Below are positions 1 through 5,717 of a stretch of 5,856 bases of DNA, piece by piece. The position numbers were made by a program, and so were the translations under genes. Under the pieces are notes generated by a model. The model saw only the letters and a program-made list of their open reading frames with translations. It did no database searches and was not told the origin of the DNA. Every line of letters begins with the position of its first letter. Positions within the stretch are counted from its first letter, which is position 1. The stretch is from Bacillota bacterium (GTDB lineage Bacteria > Bacillota > Clostridia > Christensenellales > CAG-138). Where the stretch lies: NCBI GenBank assembly GCA_023458355.1, contig JAEWZS010000125.1:1-5856 (forward strand). The letters are read 5' to 3'.

Positions 1-102
1 CCGCTATATACGATACAGGCGTAAAATGGGGTTGATATGTGTTAACAGCCTGAGCCGAGAAGCTGGTATTTGAGATAAACTTTCTATTACGCGATCATGT
101 TT
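1..102. other. Unassigned left-edge sequence
   Basis: No open frame with a ribosome binding site and no recognisable RNA family was found in these bases on either strand. One weak stem (CAGC/GCTG, about 46-65) can be drawn but is not convincing. The stretch could be the 3' part of a non-coding transcript that ends at the terminator at 147-174, or simply intergenic DNA. Because it is cut by the window edge, its identity cannot be settled from this sequence. Confidence 0.3.
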
Positions 103-141
103 TGCCCCGGATATGGAGCCGGTTCGAGTCCGGCAGGGGTG
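103..141 (+). other. tRNA T-arm-like hairpin (possible tRNA 3' fragment or minihelix)
   Basis: Bases 118-134 form a perfect 5-bp stem, GCCGG/CCGGC, closed by the 7-nt loop TTCGAGT. This is the canonical tRNA T-loop pattern (T54, T55, C56, purine 57, A58). The following bases 135-141 (AGGGGTG) sit where the 3' acceptor strand would be. No CACCCCT-like 5' acceptor strand, D arm or anticodon arm lies at tRNA distance upstream, and no CCA follows, so this is not an intact tRNA. Bases 105-108 (CCCC) can pair with 136-139 (GGGG), flanked by two wobble pairs, giving a T-arm/acceptor minihelix with a short bulge in place of the other two arms. It may be a tRNA-derived remnant, an integrase attachment-site scar, or the 3' end of an RNA terminated just downstream. 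Chance resemblance is also possible. Confidence 0.35.
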
Positions 142-146
142 CGATA

Positions 147-174
147 AAAAACAACCGTGGTTTCGGTTGTTTTT
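147..174. terminator. Strong intrinsic terminator, probably bidirectional
   Basis: AAAAACAACCG (147-157) is exactly complementary to CGGTTGTTTTT (164-174), giving an 11-bp stem around the 6-nt loop TGGTTT. On the plus strand the stem ends in a T run. On the minus strand the complement of A146-A151 supplies the T run. It lies about 45 nt past the stop codon of the minus-strand lipoprotein gene and is most simply that gene's terminator. It could also end any rightward transcript coming from the left edge, including one carrying the T-arm-like hairpin. Confidence 0.85.
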
Positions 175-218
175 ATATCGCGTATATTTTTTATTCTATA
201 CAACACTTATCTTCAAAC

Positions 219-2438
219 CTAATATGGCATTTGCGGTGCGGAAATGATAGCAGCTGTATCGCCGAGCAACTGCGCAATCTGCTCCTTTGCATCGAGGCTA
301 TAGAATACATTTACAATGCAATCGCCATTTGGCACATCCATCAGCAGACCGAGATTGTTCTGCAAATATGTGTTTCCAGAGAAGCTGGCCGGATACACAG
401 TATAATCCTGTGCATTTCCGCCACATCGTTCGCCGATGAGTGAATAGCGTGACAGATAGAACACATTGTTTTCAACCGAGATATTTTGCCCCGCCGCAGG
501 TGGAAACGCAAGTACGAGCGAAGCATTGCCGTTATTCGGTAAGCCCGCAACGCCCCAGTCATAGTCCGGTGTAAGGTGCGACCAGCCATAGCCCATGTAA
601 AGACAATAGTTATCCTTGATAGCGATTTGGTCGAAAATCAGTGCAGAATCACGGTTTTTCTGCATCGCATCCCAGTCGCCGACAAGGAGCCCGCCTGAAC
701 AGCGCTCCACAAGATTGCCCTCAAATGTGGCGTTAAACGAATATCGATCTTTATCCTCCTGCCACGCACCGGTTTCCGTTGTAATACCAAAATCATAAGT
801 GTGGTGCACATAATTGTTGCGTACAGCAGAATCTTCTCCTTGCGCGATGAGTATGCCGTCGCCAACGCGGATGACTGCGGTCTGATCTGCGCCTAAGCCC
901 GAGCCGCTGAATCCTGTAATTGCGCCGCCGATCCATGCGACCTCACAGTTTTGCACAACGCACCCGCTTGCCACACTTATGCCGCCTGCGGAATACATAA
1001 GGCAAAGGTTATCAATGACTACGTTGTTGCCCGTTTGGAGTACTGCGGTTCCCTGAACATTCGACAGGCTTGCAGTATTAAACTCGATTGAGTTGTAAAC
1101 CTCACCTGGGTTTCCATCATCGCAGCGCAGATAGAGCTTGCTCGTTTTGCCGAGTTCCAACATAGCTTCTTCCGACGAATACCCGGTATAGTCTGGCAGG
1201 CTGAAGAAAGTGCGGTCGTCCAGCGAGCGGATGTCGATTGAGGTCGTATGATCGACCACGTCCACATACTGCGTTCCGTCCCAAAGCGCGGTCTTGCGGG
1301 TTGCCCAGCTTGCTCCGTCGTCAAAGACGATACCGCCGATGTCGTACATGTCCTTGTAAAACACCCAGATGTTATCCGCTCCCTCGAGCAACTCCCATTT
1401 GGAAGGATCGGCGCCATTTTCCGGCGACCCGTAGATGCATGGCTTCGGACCTTCGCCATAGGCAGAATATGTAAGATCCGATTTCGGCCAGAGCTTGCCA
1501 CGGAATACGCCCCCACGCTCAAAAAACACGCCGTCGCCGGATTTGAAGCCGGTATTATTCACTTTGTCTATCGTTGCCCAGGCGGTCTCGGGTGATTTGC
1601 CGTCGTTGCTGTCATTCCCTGAATTGGAGACGTAATAAGACGTACCGGTCACATTGACATCGGTGGATGAATGTAAAATCTGTTCCCTGCGCTCATCTGC
1701 CGAGTGTAAGATGGCCACGTCCTCATCGGTCTGAACACGGTCGGTAGCCAATAGACCGGAATCATGCAGACGAAGTGCTGCGCACAACGCTTCGCTGTAC
1801 AAAAAAGGCTCGGACGGGCGCAAAGAGTTTTTTTCATAATCATATTCAAATAGCAGTTGGTTGCTGTACATAGAGGCTTTGCCCATAGAATAAAAATAGG
1901 CGGCAACCATAGCGGTGTCCCACTCGTCGTTATCGAGCTTTGTCGGTTGATCCCATCCGGGAAAGAGCGGATAATTCCAACTAAAACCATCCCACGCGGA
2001 TTCGCCCATGCGGTTATTTAAAGTCGTCCAGTCGACATTTGTCTTGCAATATTCGCCACCCGCGGCTTGTGAGGCATAAAATATTGCGAGCATACCGTCC
2101 TGCCGTGTCATTTCATTCTCTGTTCCGCGTGCAGTCGGAAACTGATTTGACCAGCTGGCCAGCGCGGTGGGGTTTGCCAGCTCGACCACGTGGTCGAGCA
2201 TTGAAAAGAAATCTTTATAAGTAATGGTGTGCTCCTCTGCGTATGTGCCGATGCCTAATGATACGGCGCGCGCAAGCTCCGGATCGTCATACTTTGGCGT
2301 AGGGCTCGCGGATACATCGGAAACCGTTGTCGAGGGCGTGGGTGTTGCCGTTTGCGCCGGCTCAATTGGTTGTGTCACGCAAGCCGTAAGCGAGAACAGT
2401 ATTAAGAAAGCCAACAGTGGACTCAAGATTTTTTTCAT
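219..2438 (-). CDS. Secreted lipoprotein with right-handed beta-helix domain
   Basis: The predicted product is a 739-residue surface lipoprotein. Residues 1-20 are a lipoprotein signal peptide (MKK, hydrophobic core, lipobox LTAC with Cys20 as the lipidated residue). A Pro/Ser/Thr-rich linker follows at about 24-48. Residues 52-255 are mostly helical; segments near 55-88, 108-127 and 207-228 (for example RPSEPFLYSEALCAALRL) faintly resemble S-layer-homology repeats. From about residue 266 (GTSYYVSNSGNDSNDGKSPE) the sequence matches the start of many right-handed parallel beta-helix proteins (pectate-lyase-like/DUF1565-like), with Asn-rich turns such as VVIDNLCL, AVRNNYVHHTYDFGI and ISVENNVFYLS continuing to the C-terminus. 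This fold commonly binds or cleaves acidic polysaccharides, but no catalytic triad is recognised, so substrate and enzyme activity are unknown. The start is well supported: GGAGGT (2444-2449) sits 5 nt before the ATG. It is transcribed away from 2769-3455 and ends at the terminator at 147-174. Confidence 0.88.
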   Translation of the reverse strand: MKKILSPLLAFLILFSLTACVTQPIEPAQTATPTPSTTVSDVSASPTPKYDDPELARAVSLGIGTYAEEHTITYKDFFSMLDHVVELANPTALASWSNQFPTARGTENEMTRQDGMLAIFYASQAAGGEYCKTNVDWTTLNNRMGESAWDGFSWNYPLFPGWDQPTKLDNDEWDTAMVAAYFYSMGKASMYSNQLLFEYDYEKNSLRPSEPFLYSEALCAALRLHDSGLLATDRVQTDEDVAILHSADERREQILHSSTDVNVTGTSYYVSNSGNDSNDGKSPETAWATIDKVNNTGFKSGDGVFFERGGVFRGKLWPKSDLTYSAYGEGPKPCIYGSPENGADPSKWELLEGADNIWVFYKDMYDIGGIVFDDGASWATRKTALWDGTQYVDVVDHTTSIDIRSLDDRTFFSLPDYTGYSSEEAMLELGKTSKLYLRCDDGNPGEVYNSIEFNTASLSNVQGTAVLQTGNNVVIDNLCLMYSAGGISVASGCVVQNCEVAWIGGAITGFSGSGLGADQTAVIRVGDGILIAQGEDSAVRNNYVHHTYDFGITTETGAWQEDKDRYSFNATFEGNLVERCSGGLLVGDWDAMQKNRDSALIFDQIAIKDNYCLYMGYGWSHLTPDYDWGVAGLPNNGNASLVLAFPPAAGQNISVENNVFYLSRYSLIGERCGGNAQDYTVYPASFSGNTYLQNNLGLLMDVPNGDCIVNVFYSLDAKEQIAQLLGDTAAIISAPQMPY

Positions 2439-2443
2439 TCGGA

Positions 2444-2449
2444 ACCTCC
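2444..2449 (-). promoter_or_regulatory. Ribosome binding site of the lipoprotein gene
   Basis: The minus strand reads GGAGGT, 5 nt upstream of the ATG at 2438. This near-perfect Shine-Dalgarno sequence fixes the start of the lipoprotein and places its signal peptide correctly. Confidence 0.85.
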
Positions 2450-2486
2450 AAGGTTAATACTTAAATGTTTTAACATAAATAAGAGT

Positions 2487-2500
2487 AATATTTAAATATT
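2487..2500. repeat. 14-bp perfect palindrome AATATTTAAATATT
   Basis: The 14 bases AATATTTAAATATT are identical to their reverse complement. The palindrome lies 49 bp upstream of the lipoprotein ATG, in the AT-rich stretch that must hold that gene's promoter. If TATGAT (minus strand, 2503-2508) is the -10 element, this palindrome covers the transcription start. It could be an operator, but AT-rich palindromes also arise by chance. Confidence 0.45.
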
Positions 2501-2502
2501 TT

Positions 2503-2508
2503 ATCATA
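2503..2508 (-). promoter_or_regulatory. Candidate -10 element for the lipoprotein gene
   Basis: The minus strand reads TATGAT, one mismatch from TATAAT, in an AT-rich region 65 bp before the ATG. No convincing -35 lies at 16-18 bp: the nearest TTGGAC is 21 bp away, at the edge of the 16-bp palindrome. The promoter is therefore either activator-dependent or elsewhere in this stretch. Confidence 0.3.
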
Positions 2509-2531
2509 TATTTACCAAATTACCATCATGT

Positions 2532-2547
2532 CCAAATTTAAATTTGG
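2532..2547. repeat. 16-bp perfect palindrome CCAAATTTAAATTTGG
   Basis: The 16 bases CCAAATTTAAATTTGG are exactly self-complementary, which suits binding by a dimeric transcription factor. A partial copy of the half-site, CCAAATT (2515-2521), precedes it in direct orientation, and TTTGG recurs at about 2554-2558. It sits upstream of the candidate lipoprotein -10 and about 110 bp upstream of the -35 of the plus-strand gene, so it could serve either gene. The cognate regulator is unknown. Confidence 0.5.
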
Positions 2548-2594
2548 CGAATAGTTTGGCCTCGCATTATGTTTAACCCGGCGGAATTCATCGT

Positions 2595-2611
2595 AGTCGG
2601 CAACAACGACT
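2595..2611 (+). other. Small stem-loop in the divergent intergenic region
   Basis: AGTCG (2595-2599) pairs with CGACT (2607-2611) around a 7-nt loop. The stem is only 5 bp, and a GC-rich run (2611-2634) followed by TTTTT (2636-2640) comes next. It is not a convincing terminator. It is recorded as part of the otherwise gene-free stretch 2439-2768. Confidence 0.25.
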
Positions 2612-2657
2612 CGCCGGCGAATGGCGGGGAAGCCGTTTTTGTGTTCTGTTCAGACGC

Positions 2658-2686
2658 TTGTATTACAACGCACAGTATGTTATAAA
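2658..2686 (+). promoter_or_regulatory. Candidate extended -10 promoter for the DUF6198-like gene
   Basis: TATAAA (2681-2686) matches the -10 consensus at five of six positions. It is preceded by TGT (2678-2680), giving the TGn extended -10 motif. A weak -35, TTGTAT (2658-2663), lies exactly 17 bp upstream. Transcription would start near 2693, right at the foot of the leader hairpin. The assignment rests on motif match only. Confidence 0.5.
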
Positions 2687-2692
2687 AAGCAT

Positions 2693-2733
2693 AGCTTTAC
2701 CGGTTTCTGTATCCAAATCGGTAAGGCTTTTTT
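2693..2733 (+). terminator. Leader hairpin with T run (attenuator-like or 5' stabilising stem)
   Basis: AGCTTTACCG (2693-2702) pairs with CGGTAAGGCT (2719-2728) as a 10-bp stem with one T-G wobble and a 16-nt loop, followed by a run of T ending at 2733. The shape is that of an intrinsic terminator, yet it stands between a plausible promoter and the gene start 36 bp downstream. If transcription starts near 2693 the hairpin would form the extreme 5' end of the mRNA. Its 3' arm contains TAAGG, a possible ribosome binding site for the short frame that starts at 2734. It could also terminate transcripts coming from further left. Confidence 0.5.
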
Positions 2734-2772
2734 ATGGGGAACTTCGAAAGTTTCTTCTTTGGGGGTTTATGA
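2734..2772 (+). CDS. Possible 12-codon leader peptide overlapping the DUF6198-like gene
   Basis: The frame ATG...TGA encodes MGNFESFFFGGL. Its TGA (2770-2772) overlaps the ATG (2769-2771) of the next gene as ATGA, the classic arrangement for translational coupling. A possible Shine-Dalgarno, TAAGG (2722-2726), lies 7 nt before the start, inside the 3' arm of the leader hairpin. The downstream gene has only GGGGG 3 nt from its own start, which is a poor site, so re-initiation after this frame is plausible. A frame this short can occur by chance. Confidence 0.35.
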   Translation: MGNFESFFFGGL

Positions 2773-3455
2773 AGAAAAGAGTGTTTTATACGGAAGCGGC
2801 ATATCCGGTTGGCATCATCGCCCTCGCACTCGGCACCGCTTTCATGGAAAAAGCCGATTTCGGCGTATCGATGGTGGTGGCACCGGCGTACCTACTATAT
2901 CTAAAGCTAAACCAGGTGTTCCCTTTTGTGACCTTTGGCATGGCGGAATATATGTTGCAGGCATTCCTTCTGCTCATGTTGTGTTTTACACTTCGCAGAT
3001 TCAGGGTATCTTACCTATTCTCCTTTGTAACAGCGGTCATATACGGATTCACACTTGACGGCTGCATGGGCTTGGTTGCTTTGATTGGGGCGGATACAAC
3101 AATCCTCATACGCCTCGTGCTGTACTTGTCGGGAATGCTCGTTTGCGCAGTTGGCGTATCGCTTTTGTTTCACACCTATATAGCACCGGAGGTGTATGAA
3201 CTTGCGGTTAAGGAGATTTCAGTTAAATTAGGGTTCAACATTGTTCATGTAAAAACGCTATATGACTGCGTGAGCTGCCTAGTAGCTGTGCTCCTGTCAT
3301 TTGCATTTTTTGAATTATGGCACTTCGAGGGTGTGAAACTCGGCACGATTTTCTGCGCACTGGTAAACGGAACAATCATAGGCTTTTTCAGCCGAAGCTT
3401 TGAGCGTTTCTTCGATTTTAGGGATGGGCTCAAGCTAAGGCGGTATTTTGCCTAA
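2769..3455 (+). CDS. YczE/DUF6198-like multi-pass membrane protein
   Basis: The product is a 228-residue integral membrane protein with about six hydrophobic segments (approximately 11-27, 52-74, 80-100, 106-131, 161-181 and 190-212). The N-terminal pattern GIIALALGTAFMEKADFGVS matches the conserved G-x-A...KAD-GVS start of the YczE/DUF6198 family. The later NIVHVKTLYDCVSCL and GVKLGTIFCALVNGTIIGFF fit its C-terminal half. The family is uncharacterised apart from a role reported for Bacillus YczE near surfactin genes, so the substrate is unknown. I chose the ATG at 2769. A longer version beginning with TTG at 2658 would lack a ribosome binding site, would begin inside the candidate promoter, and would run through the leader hairpin. 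The gene's own ribosome site is poor (GGGGG, 3 nt away), so coupling to the short upstream frame is possible. It converges on the sensor kinase gene with 57 bp between the stop codons. Confidence 0.8.
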   Translation: MKKRVFYTEAAYPVGIIALALGTAFMEKADFGVSMVVAPAYLLYLKLNQVFPFVTFGMAEYMLQAFLLLMLCFTLRRFRVSYLFSFVTAVIYGFTLDGCMGLVALIGADTTILIRLVLYLSGMLVCAVGVSLLFHTYIAPEVYELAVKEISVKLGFNIVHVKTLYDCVSCLVAVLLSFAFFELWHFEGVKLGTIFCALVNGTIIGFFSRSFERFFDFRDGLKLRRYFA

Positions 3456-3512
3456 TTGCTGCTTAAATCACACTCGGCTATTTGAAGTGCAATATTGTTA
3501 ACCGCAATGAAG
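3456..3512. other. Short convergent intergenic region without a clear terminator
   Basis: These 57 bases separate the stop codons of two convergent genes. Only short stems are possible (CACT/AGTG at 3471-3489, and ATTG/CAAT or the palindrome CAATATTG near 3490-3508), and none has a T run. Either the transcripts overlap or termination here is factor-dependent. Confidence 0.5.
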
Positions 3513-4805
3513 TTATTCGATATTTTCCCCAAGCGGAAGTACCACTTTTAATGTAAATAACCCGTCTTGTGCCTCAAAAGAGCAGTAACCCGCGTACTTT
3601 TCAACAATCAGCTTAATGCTTTTAATGCCAAAGCCATGGCCGAGGCGAGTGCTTACCGGTAGTCCGTTTTGCATAGAGACGGTTCCGCGGTAAGGGTTGC
3701 TGATATAGATGAGAAGTTTATCCTTGTGGGGTTGGCAGTTGAAGCGCACCATCGGCTGCGCATCCTCGCCCATCTGCGAAGCGGCGTGAACAGCATTCTC
3801 CAAGCCGTTTGAAAGCAGTGCGCACAGCTCTGTATCCGATAGCGGCAAAGCGGCAGGGATGTTAGCTTTTGCGTTTAGCGTTATGCCCTGCTGCGCTGCT
3901 TTGGTAAAAAAGGATGATAAAATTAAATTTACGGCATTGTTCTCGCTATACTGCATCGGTACGATCTTGTCGATATCGGCCTGTGCCTGCCGAATGTATT
4001 CGTCTGCCTTAGTAAGCTCTCCGGCTTCAAGGTAACCTTTGAGCAAAGACAGATGGTGGCGCATATCGTGGCGATAAATCGAGGTCTGCTGCTGCACCTG
4101 CTGTAAAGCGAAGATTTCGTTTTTGGCCCGTTCCGATTGTGCTATCAGCATTGCGTTATCCATTTCTAAACGGTTACGCTGCTGCACTTCCCTGTGGTAG
4201 ATCGTGACAAACGCCACATAAAAAAGAGCCATGGCTGCCGGAAGGAATTCAGCTATCATTTGCACACCGGTATATAAAGCGCTCGTATAAACCGTAGTGG
4301 CATAGTCAAACAGGTAGTAAAACAAAGGCAGGCCGCCGAATATATAAAGCGACCGCTTGGAGTAGGTCATCGCGCGATAAGCGGGCATGGTAAAATACCG
4401 CTGCAAAAGGAAATACAGCGGAATAATTGAGATCATATACCCGGTCTGATATGCAAGCTTTGTTTTAAACAGATAGAGCGTGAACGTGCCGATAAAGCGG
4501 GGCAGCTGACAACAAAAATATGCTGTCAAAACGCTGACAAGCGCTACGCCCAAGCGTCGCTTGAAGAGCAATACCAGCATAAGGAAAAGCGGGAGATGTG
4601 CAATCAGCGGATAGAGTTTTTTTGTATATTCTAACCCCCAAAGGGCATAGCTTACAATTTGTACCGCCAAAATGAAAATGCTTAGCACCGCAACCATGCG
4701 GTGTTCTTTTTTTGAGGTGCAGCCGCCTGAAAAACCCACTGTAAGCAATATGCCATATAGTAAAACAAACCCATAATTCAGAAGGCCTAAAACAAGCTCC
4801 ATCAT
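3513..4805 (-). CDS. AgrC/ComD-type sensor histidine kinase (GHKL)
   Basis: The product is a 430-residue membrane sensor kinase, the partner of the response regulator encoded just upstream. Six to seven hydrophobic segments fill residues 3-200 (about 3-25, 37-57, 64-82, 85-101, 122-136, 153-168, 183-202), with no sizeable extracellular domain. A Gln-rich, probably coiled-coil segment follows (204-242). The dimerisation and phosphoacceptor motif is YRHDMRHHL, with His246 as the likely phosphorylated residue. The ATPase domain has NGLENAVHA (Asn333 and Asn337, N box) and GHGFGIKSI (389-397, glycine-rich box). This order is typical of HPK10-class kinases that sense peptides in Firmicutes; the ligand here is unknown. 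The ATG overlaps the TGA of the regulator gene by 4 nt, with a GGGGTGG ribosome site inside that gene. A second ATG directly follows the first, so the true start may be one codon later. No terminator is visible after the stop. Confidence 0.9.
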   Translation of the reverse strand: MMELVLGLLNYGFVLLYGILLTVGFSGGCTSKKEHRMVAVLSIFILAVQIVSYALWGLEYTKKLYPLIAHLPLFLMLVLLFKRRLGVALVSVLTAYFCCQLPRFIGTFTLYLFKTKLAYQTGYMISIIPLYFLLQRYFTMPAYRAMTYSKRSLYIFGGLPLFYYLFDYATTVYTSALYTGVQMIAEFLPAAMALFYVAFVTIYHREVQQRNRLEMDNAMLIAQSERAKNEIFALQQVQQQTSIYRHDMRHHLSLLKGYLEAGELTKADEYIRQAQADIDKIVPMQYSENNAVNLILSSFFTKAAQQGITLNAKANIPAALPLSDTELCALLSNGLENAVHAASQMGEDAQPMVRFNCQPHKDKLLIYISNPYRGTVSMQNGLPVSTRLGHGFGIKSIKLIVEKYAGYCSFEAQDGLFTLKVVLPLGENIE

Positions 4806-5524
4806 ACCACCCCTTTTTCCGTAAACAATTGGTCCATATATGCTTTGCGAACCTGTGTGTAAAGCCTGCGGGAAATTGGCACCACACTGCCCGAGTAAGT
4901 CAAAATATCGGTTGTGCGCAGTTCCTGAACTTGAAAAAGGTTCACAATAAACGAGCGGTGTACACGGATAAATTCCGGCCTTTGCAAAAGTGCTTCCTCA
5001 TAATCCGAAAGCGGTGCGACCAGTTCCCTTACGCTGCCATCCGTCAAATGAAAACACAGGGTCCTATTTATGACCTCTATATAGGCGAGCCGCGAAAACA
5101 AAAGATTGGCGAATCCATTTTGAAACTTTATATGTAAGCCTTCCGTAGGTTTTTGCGCGGCAAGGAGCAGTTTATCCAATATCGGAAATAGATTATCCGC
5201 TTTAGCGGGTTTTAAAAGGTACGAAAACGCCTCTACCGAATAGCTCTCCACAGCGAATTCCGGTGATGATGTCAAAAATACAATGGCTATGTTATCGTCG
5301 AACGTTCTTACCTCGTGTGCAATTTGCAGACCGTTGATAAGAGGCATCATCACATCTAAAAGCAGAGAATCAAAGCCGCCCTTGCGCACAGAATCAAGAA
5401 GAGAAATACCATCTGAAAAGATCTCATAGGTAAAGCTTGCCTTTGTTTTTTGTTTATAGGCGTCTAGTAGTTTAGAGAGTCTTTCAAGTTCTTGTATATT
5501 ATCATCACATACCGCAATGCGCAT
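4802..5524 (-). CDS. LytTR-family response regulator (AgrA/LytR type)
   Basis: The product is a 240-residue cytoplasmic transcription factor. The receiver domain (residues 1-120) has the acidic pair Asp7/Asp8, the phosphoacceptor Asp57 in LLLDVMMPLINGL, the conserved Thr85 in VFLTSS, and Lys105 in YLLKPAKAD. The LytTR DNA-binding domain (about 130-235) shows the family signature FIRVHRSFIVNL (185-196) and PISRR (216-220). Members of this family bind pairs of 9-bp direct repeats near promoters. The start is supported by GGAGAAG (5530-5536), 5 nt before the ATG. The gene is the first of a two-gene operon with the sensor kinase, which it overlaps by 4 nt, so the two should be translationally coupled. 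A pair of LytTR-type boxes lies 77-108 bp upstream of its start codon. Confidence 0.93.
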   Translation of the reverse strand: MRIAVCDDNIQELERLSKLLDAYKQKTKASFTYEIFSDGISLLDSVRKGGFDSLLLDVMMPLINGLQIAHEVRTFDDNIAIVFLTSSPEFAVESYSVEAFSYLLKPAKADNLFPILDKLLLAAQKPTEGLHIKFQNGFANLLFSRLAYIEVINRTLCFHLTDGSVRELVAPLSDYEEALLQRPEFIRVHRSFIVNLFQVQELRTTDILTYSGSVVPISRRLYTQVRKAYMDQLFTEKGVV

Positions 5525-5560
5525 ATTCGCTTCTCCATTACTCCATAAATATCCATAAGT

Positions 5561-5569
5561 ATTGTACCA
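5561..5569 (-). promoter_or_regulatory. Candidate extended -10 promoter of the two-component operon
   Basis: The minus strand reads TGGTACAAT: the -10 hexamer TACAAT (5561-5566, five of six matches) with the TGn extension just upstream. No good -35 is present at 17 bp (AGAACC), as is common for extended -10 promoters. The predicted start near 5554 gives a leader of about 30 nt that includes the GGAGAAG ribosome site. Confidence 0.55.
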
Positions 5570-5601
5570 TAGCCTGCCCTTGTGGTTCTATCTATGCTAT
5601 T

Positions 5602-5632
5602 ACCGTTTACAACAAAAAGAACTACCGTTCGT
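5602..5632 (+). promoter_or_regulatory. Putative LytTR binding site: two direct repeats
   Basis: ACCGTTTAC (5602-5610) and ACCGTTCGT (5624-5632) are direct repeats separated by 13 bp, 22 bp start to start, which puts them on the same face of the helix. The published LytTR consensus is [TA][AC][CA]GTTN[AG][TG], usually as a pair 12-13 bp apart. The second repeat fits all nine positions and the first fits eight. They end 13 bp upstream of the candidate -35 of the rightward gene, where an activator would be expected. They also lie about 35 bp upstream of the -10 of the leftward regulator operon. The likely binder is the regulator encoded at 4802-5524. Confidence 0.6.
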
Positions 5633-5645
5633 GCAGAAAACGGTT

Positions 5646-5674
5646 TTGACGACAAAAATCCGCTATGCTTTTAT
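5646..5674 (+). promoter_or_regulatory. Candidate promoter of the small membrane-protein gene
   Basis: TTGACG (5646-5651) matches the -35 consensus at five of six positions. TTTTAT (5669-5674), 17 bp downstream, matches the -10 at four of six. A weak -10 with an activator site just upstream of the -35 is consistent with activation by the LytTR regulator. Transcription would start near 5681, leaving a leader of about 40 nt. Confidence 0.45.
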
Positions 5675-5711
5675 TGTGGCAGCGATAGGCAATAACGCTG
5701 TAAAAAAGCTT

Positions 5712-5717
5712 GGGAGG
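5712..5717 (+). promoter_or_regulatory. Ribosome binding site deciding the start of the last gene
   Basis: GGGAGG lies 3 nt before a first ATG (5721) and 9 nt before a second in-frame ATG (5727). The spacing favours the second ATG as the start. Both would give the same protein apart from two residues. Confidence 0.7.

Noticed and set aside
70..143. Complete tRNA or tmRNA 3' end
   Set aside because: The T arm is canonical, but no 5' acceptor strand complementary to AGGGGTG, no D arm, no anticodon arm and no CCA were found. tmRNA begins with GGGG and ends with the complementary CUCC-type strand, which is the opposite of what is seen here.
102..443. Plus-strand open frame of 113 codons
   Set aside because: It begins in the T-arm-like hairpin, has no ribosome binding site, runs through the terminator and lies antisense to the C-terminus of the lipoprotein.
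1019..1595. Several open frames within the lipoprotein gene on both strands
   Set aside because: They are shadows of the 739-codon gene, with Arg/Pro/Cys-rich composition typical of out-of-frame translation and no ribosome sites.
2615..2640. GC-rich stretch followed by TTTTT as an intrinsic terminator
   Set aside because: Only a 4-bp CGGC/GCCG stem with a long loop can be drawn directly before the T run, too weak to call.
2658..2768. N-terminal extension of the DUF6198-like protein from a TTG codon
   Set aside because: There is no ribosome site, and the extension would cover the candidate promoter and leader hairpin. The family N-terminus begins close to the ATG at 2769.
2621..3058. Plus-strand open frame of 145 codons
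   Set aside because: It overlaps the DUF6198-like gene in another frame, has no family resemblance and has no good ribosome site.
5464..5655. Minus-strand open frame of 63 codons upstream of the response regulator
   Set aside because: It overlaps the start of the regulator in a different frame, covers the likely promoter and LytTR boxes, and has no recognisable product.
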